Origin: Bacteroidota bacterium | GTDB lineage: Bacteria; Bacteroidota; Rhodothermia; Rhodothermales; UBA10348 | Direction of reading: 5' to 3' | Assembly (NCBI GenBank): GCA_029262855.1 | Contig: JAJCYP010000039.1 | Coordinates: 1 to 56,865, forward strand | DNA: 56,865 nt | Part shown: piece by piece, positions 53,030-56,865 of the stretch | How the letters are laid out: each line of letters opens with the position of its first letter | Position numbering within the stretch: position 1 is the first letter of the stretch | Notes under the pieces: model-generated | The model's input: only the letters and a program-made list of their open reading frames with translations | What the model was told of the DNA's origin: nothing | The model's database searches: none | Program-made: the position numbers and the translations under genes

Positions 53030-54385
53030 CTATTTCCGGGCTACTTCGAGGGCGGCGTCGAGAACGTCGATGGCGAAATCAGCATCCTCTTCCGTGATGC
53101 ACATGGGGGGCTTGATGCGGAGCACATTGCCGTAGAGACCGCCTTTGCCAATCAGCATCCCGTGCTCCCGGCACTCCTCGAGCACCGCAGCCGTCTCGGC
53201 CTTGGCCGGCTCCTTGGTGCCCCGATCGGTCACCAGTTCCACACCGAGCATGAGCCCCATTCCCCGGACGTCACCGATCAGCTCGTGCCGGTCCATGAGT
53301 GCGGTCAGGCCCGCCTTGAGCCGACCTCCGACCACGCGGCAGTTTTCCTGCAGGCCCTCCTCTTCGATCACATCCATGACCGCCAGCCCGGCGGCCATGC
53401 TGACGGGATTCCCGCCATAGGTATTGAAGTGGAGTCGGCTCGTGAAGGCATCGGCGATCTCGCGCGTTGTCGTGACGGCCGCGAGCGGTACGCCATTTCC
53501 GATACCCTTGGCCATCACGACCATGTCGGGCTTGACGTCGGAGTGTTGGAAGCCCCAATAATGGTCACCGGTGCGCCCGAATCCGGTCTGGACCTCATCC
53601 GAAATGCAGAGGCCACCGTGATCGCGGATGATGTCGTACGCTTCGGTCAGATAGGACGCGGCCCCATGAGAGACACCACCCACGCCCTGGATAGGCTCGG
53701 CGATGAAGGCCGCCACCTGGCCCGGGGTCGAGAACCTGAGCAGTTCCCTGAGTTGCTCCGCGCTCTGGGTCGCGACCTCCTCGGGCGTCCCCGAAAACGC
53801 GTTTCGATACGGATCCGGGTTCATGGTGTGGTGAATCCGGTACCCCTGCGGGATGTTGGGTTTCCAGGTGTGGTGACTGGTCAGGCCCATCGATGTCGAG
53901 GACATGCCGTGGTAGGCGTTCCGCAGGGCGACCACGTCCACGTTCCCCGTGAATGCCCGCGCCATGTTGACGGCCAACTCATTGGCTTCCGACCCCGAGT
54001 TGACGAAATACGTGACATCCAGCCCCTCGGGCATCTTGGACGCCACCTTCTCGGCCAGCAGCGGCAGGTTCGGGTGCAGATAGATGGTGGTGGCATGCTG
54101 GAGGTGCCTCAGCTGCTCCGCAATGGCCTCACTGACCTTCGGGTGACGGTGGCCGCAGCTGACCGTCACGATGCCCGCGATCATGTCGAGGTAGCGACTC
54201 CCCTTCTCGTCGAAGAGCCACTGCATGTAACCGTCCACCAGCATGATCGGCTCCTGATAGAGCGCGAAGAGCGAGGGGTGGACATACTGCTTCCGTAGTG
54301 CCTGCACCCGTTCCCGCGTCGGCCCGTCGTAGGCCGGTGGCTGGTAGTCGCAGGGAGGCATCGCAAGTTCCGTGGACACGTTCAT
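53030..54385 (-). CDS. Class III aminotransferase, AGXT2-like (beta-alanine / beta-aminoisobutyrate)
   Basis: Protein of 451 aa starting at ATG 54385; a longer frame to 54769 is antisense to nothing but would overlap the permease gene and adds unrelated sequence. PLP-binding Lys is K293 in VMAKGIGNGVPLAAV; SDEVQTGFGRTG and VNSGSEANELAVNMAR are class III hallmarks. The opening (CDYQPPAYDGPTRERVQALRK is typical) resembles alanine-glyoxylate aminotransferase 2, which also acts as (R)-3-amino-2-methylpropionate-pyruvate transaminase. In this operon it would convert beta-alanine or beta-aminoisobutyrate to the semialdehyde used by the next enzyme. Confidence 0.9.
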   Translation of the reverse strand: MNVSTELAMPPCDYQPPAYDGPTRERVQALRKQYVHPSLFALYQEPIMLVDGYMQWLFDEKGSRYLDMIAGIVTVSCGHRHPKVSEAIAEQLRHLQHATTIYLHPNLPLLAEKVASKMPEGLDVTYFVNSGSEANELAVNMARAFTGNVDVVALRNAYHGMSSTSMGLTSHHTWKPNIPQGYRIHHTMNPDPYRNAFSGTPEEVATQSAEQLRELLRFSTPGQVAAFIAEPIQGVGGVSHGAASYLTEAYDIIRDHGGLCISDEVQTGFGRTGDHYWGFQHSDVKPDMVVMAKGIGNGVPLAAVTTTREIADAFTSRLHFNTYGGNPVSMAAGLAVMDVIEEEGLQENCRVVGGRLKAGLTALMDRHELIGDVRGMGLMLGVELVTDRGTKEPAKAETAAVLEECREHGMLIGKGGLYGNVLRIKPPMCITEEDADFAIDVLDAALEVARK

Positions 54386-54399
54386 GACGCTCGGTCGAA

Positions 54400-55953
54400 T
54401 CAAGTTTGAGATAGTGCGGGACTCGGGTCCGAGCCTTCGGGCGGCGGATAGGCGCGAGTCAGAAGCAGGTAGGCCAGTGCCGAAATCGCAAGGCTGACGA
54501 ACCAGGCATAGGTGTACAGGGTGCTGAAGAAGGCGGGGACGCTGAGGGCCCCGCCGGTGGCCTGCGCAAGAAACCCGGGAACGTTCGGGATGATGCCGAT
54601 GGCCAGCGCGGCCAGCGCCCGCCAGTTGAATCCACTTCCCCCGTATGAGTATCTGCCGTCCGTCCGGTAGAGCGAGTCCACCGAGAGCCGGGCCCGCCGG
54701 ATGATGTAGTAGTCTACCAGCATCACCCCGCCGATGGCACCCAGCAGCGAACTGTAGCCGATCAGCCACGTGAAGATGTAGTTCCCCAGGTCTGAGTAGA
54801 GCTTCCAGGGGAAGATCAGGATGCCGATGATTCCAGTGATCAGGCCTCCGCGACGGAAGGTGATTTTCGATGGGGCCAGATTTGCGAAGTCATTGGCTGG
54901 CGAGACCACATTCGCCGCAATGTTGGTAGACAGGGTGGCGATGGTCAGCGCGAAAAGGGCGAACCCGACAATGATAGGACTCTCAAACCGTCCCAGGAGC
55001 AAGACGGGGTCCCAGATGGCCTCGCCAAATACAATGACGGTGGCGCTGGTCACCGCGATCCCGATAAACGAGAAGAGTGTCATCGTGAATGGCAGCCCGA
55101 TCAGCTGTCCCGCCACCTGATCCTTCTGGGAATACGCATAGCGGGTAAAGTCCGGGATGTTCAGGGACAACGTAGCCCAGAAGCCAACCATCGCCGTCAG
55201 GTTGGGCCAGAAGGCCGCCCAGAAGCTGAAGGTGTCGGCCGAGGTCCCCCGGACGCTGGCCACCGTCTCGGCCGACAGAATCTGTCCGAGCCCGCCACCG
55301 GCCGTGATGCCCCAGGCAAGCAGGCCGAGTCCAATCGCGATGAGGAACGGGGCGGCCAGGGTCTCCAGCCACTTGATGGTGTCGATCCCGGCGAGAATCA
55401 CCGCGATGTTGATGGCCCAAAACACAAGGAAACTGGCGAACTGACCGGCCGAAAGACCGATAATCGGCATCATGTCCGCCGGGCCCGCCGGCTCAAACCC
55501 GAAGATCACCGAGTGCAGCGTGTAGATGGCCGAGCCGCCAATCCAGGTCTGGATACCAAACCAGCCACAGGCCACCATGGCCCGCATCAGAGCGGGGACA
55601 TTGGCCCCCATCGTTCCGAATGATGCTCTGAGGAGCACGGGGAACGGGATGCCGTAACGCGTGCCGGCATGGGCGTTCAAAATCATCGGCACCAGCACGA
55701 TGAGGTTGCCCAGCATGATGGTGATGAGGGCCTGCGTCCACGTCATGCCCTGGCTGATAAGGCCCGCCGCGAGCGTGTACGTGGGGATGCAGACGGCCAT
55801 CCCGACCCACAGGGCCGCAATATTCCACGTGCCCCACGACCTGTTGTGCGCCAACACGGGCGCCAGATCAGCATTGTAGAGCGAGGCCGATGGCCCGGAC
55901 GGCGCCACGGCCTCAATGTCAGCACGATTCGGAATGCGGGAGCTACTAGACAT
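54400..55953 (-). CDS. NCS1-family nucleobase permease
   Basis: Protein of 517 aa, about 12 transmembrane segments. NCS1 signatures: YNADLAPV near the N-terminus, the NRSWGTWNIAALWVGMAVCI entry helix and GTRYGIPFPVLLRASFG. Family members import uracil, thymine, cytosine, allantoin or hydantoins with Na+ or H+. Position in a pyrimidine degradation operon points to uracil/thymine, but the protein alone would not decide it. Ribosome-binding site AGGGGC before ATG 55953. Confidence 0.92.
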   Translation of the reverse strand: MSSSSRIPNRADIEAVAPSGPSASLYNADLAPVLAHNRSWGTWNIAALWVGMAVCIPTYTLAAGLISQGMTWTQALITIMLGNLIVLVPMILNAHAGTRYGIPFPVLLRASFGTMGANVPALMRAMVACGWFGIQTWIGGSAIYTLHSVIFGFEPAGPADMMPIIGLSAGQFASFLVFWAINIAVILAGIDTIKWLETLAAPFLIAIGLGLLAWGITAGGGLGQILSAETVASVRGTSADTFSFWAAFWPNLTAMVGFWATLSLNIPDFTRYAYSQKDQVAGQLIGLPFTMTLFSFIGIAVTSATVIVFGEAIWDPVLLLGRFESPIIVGFALFALTIATLSTNIAANVVSPANDFANLAPSKITFRRGGLITGIIGILIFPWKLYSDLGNYIFTWLIGYSSLLGAIGGVMLVDYYIIRRARLSVDSLYRTDGRYSYGGSGFNWRALAALAIGIIPNVPGFLAQATGGALSVPAFFSTLYTYAWFVSLAISALAYLLLTRAYPPPEGSDPSPALSQT

Positions 55954-55962
55954 AGCGTGCCC

Positions 55963-56832
55963 CTACCTGCGGGAGGTTGCTTCGTACGTCTCAGGACGAC
56001 GGTCCCGGTAGAACTGCCAGACGTTTCTGACGTCCCGAATCACGTCCAGGTCCAGATCCGCCGTGATGATAGCCGTCTCGCTGCGCGGCCCTTCCGAGAT
56101 TATCTGACCCCGTGGGTCGGCGAAATATGAGTTGCCGTAGAACTCGCCGAAATTCCAGGGTGCCTCGGTGCCGGGCCGGTTGATCGCCCCGACATAGTAC
56201 ATGTTGGCGCAGGCAGCGGCCGGTTGCTCAAGCTTCCACAGATACTCGGACAGGCCCGCGACGGTGGCGGAGGGGTTGAACACGATTTCGGCTCCGTTCA
56301 GTCCAAGCTCGCGCCACCCTTCCGGGAAATGCCGGTCGTAGCAGATGTAGACCCCCACCTTGCCGACCGCTGTGTCGAAGATCGGATAGCCCAGATTCCC
56401 GGGACGGAAGTAGAACTTCTCCCAGAACCCGGGATGGCAGTGCGGGATGTGGATCTTGCGAAACTTGCCCAGATAGCTGCCGTCGGCATCAATGACAGCG
56501 GCCGTGTTGTAGTAGACGCCGGTGAGGTCTTCCTCGTACATCGGGACGACGATCACCATGCTGTGCTTCTTGGCCAGCGCCTGCATCAGTTTCGTGGTCG
56601 GGCCGTCGGGAATCCGTTCCGTCATGTCGTACCACTTGATCTCCTGCTCGCAGCAGAAGTAGGGTCCGTAGAAGAGCTCCTGCATGCAGAGCACTTGCAC
56701 CCCCTGGGCGGCGGCCTCCTCGATGAGCGCGACATGCTTGTCGATCATCGACTGTTTGATTTTCGAGACCGCCTTGGTGGGGTCTTCTGAGAGCGTGGCC
56801 TGGATCAGGCCGGCACGGACAGGTCGAGCCAA
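55963..56832 (-). CDS. pydC: Beta-ureidopropionase (N-carbamoyl-beta-alanine amidohydrolase)
   Basis: Protein of 289 aa in the nitrilase superfamily. Triad E52 (CMQELFYGPYF), K126 (KFRKIHIPH) and C164 (YICYDRHFPEG) is intact. The surrounding sequence (GFWEKFYFRPGNLGYPIF) matches the beta-ureidopropionase branch. It releases beta-alanine, NH3 and CO2. Starts with TTG at 56832, supported by GGAGA 6 nt upstream. It is the first visible gene of the seven-gene pyrimidine operon; the region before 56832 is cut by the window end. Confidence 0.92.
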   Translation of the reverse strand: MARPVRAGLIQATLSEDPTKAVSKIKQSMIDKHVALIEEAAAQGVQVLCMQELFYGPYFCCEQEIKWYDMTERIPDGPTTKLMQALAKKHSMVIVVPMYEEDLTGVYYNTAAVIDADGSYLGKFRKIHIPHCHPGFWEKFYFRPGNLGYPIFDTAVGKVGVYICYDRHFPEGWRELGLNGAEIVFNPSATVAGLSEYLWKLEQPAAACANMYYVGAINRPGTEAPWNFGEFYGNSYFADPRGQIISEGPRSETAIITADLDLDVIRDVRNVWQFYRDRRPETYEATSRR

Positions 56833-56865
56833 AACGATTCTCCGGTATGTGCAGGTGACGGCAAA

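Noticed and set aside
53162-54298. Open frame of 378 codons on the plus strand opposite the aminotransferase
   Set aside because: The minus-strand gene has all class III aminotransferase motifs.
54386-54769. N-terminal extension of the aminotransferase to 54769
   Set aside because: It lies within the permease gene in another frame and does not resemble the family.

Overview
The window looks like chromosomal DNA from a high-GC member of the Bacteroidota/Rhodothermota assemblage, probably Rhodothermales-like. This is inferred from at least six secreted proteins ending in a type IX secretion (T9SS) C-terminal sorting domain, a PorV/PorQ-type outer-membrane protein, a TonB-dependent receptor, a beta-propeller/Y_Y_Y sensor kinase and several lipoproteins. 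I found no tRNA, rRNA, CRISPR array, insertion sequence or phage gene. The gene content is mostly ordinary chromosomal, with a surface-protein emphasis.

Left part (1-10.2 kb, plus strand): seven tightly spaced genes run from the 3' end of a TonB-dependent receptor through a 1149-aa secreted protein, a PorV/PorQ-like protein, a T9SS-tagged peptidoglycan amidase, an outer-membrane transporter-like protein, a LEA14-like lipoprotein and a beta-CASP metallo-hydrolase. Next, on the minus strand (17.6-10.2 kb), comes a likely operon of a Kbp-like BON-LysM protein, a HerA-like ATPase, a DUF937 protein and a PAS/GAF/GGDEF/EAL regulator. Two minus-strand T9SS surface proteins with related propellers follow (24.4-17.9 kb), each with a convincing terminator hairpin. 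Then come a PPK2-family kinase, a DEDDh exonuclease, a large subtilase, a small Spy/LTXXQ-like periplasmic protein, a T9SS-tagged five-heme cytochrome, RmuC and an esterase lipoprotein.

The centre (35.5-43.1 kb) holds the most interesting local system. A subtilase lipoprotein diverges from a two-gene sensor kinase/response regulator operon whose regulator is a sigma-54 activator (receiver-PAS-AAA+-Fis HTH). I see a very good sigma-54 type promoter (GG-N10-GC) before the next gene, which encodes a P-loop-like protein with a degenerate Walker A. Palindromic TGTCT/AGACA sites lie about 80-100 bp upstream of it. A second sigma-54-like promoter lies before the subtilase lipoprotein, and a dense array of the same TGTCTC words lies at 35.65-35.71 kb. 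The proposal is that this regulator controls its own neighbourhood.

The right part (43.3-56.8 kb) is mostly minus strand: an M1 aminopeptidase lipoprotein coupled to a membrane protein with a proline-rich tail, an isolated GIY-YIG-like protein, and a seven-gene reductive pyrimidine catabolism operon (beta-ureidopropionase, NCS1 permease, class III aminotransferase, dihydropyrimidinase, CoA-acylating semialdehyde dehydrogenase, PreT, PreA). Together these would import uracil or thymine and convert it to acetyl-CoA or propionyl-CoA. All assignments rest on reading motifs by eye. No database search or structure prediction was run.
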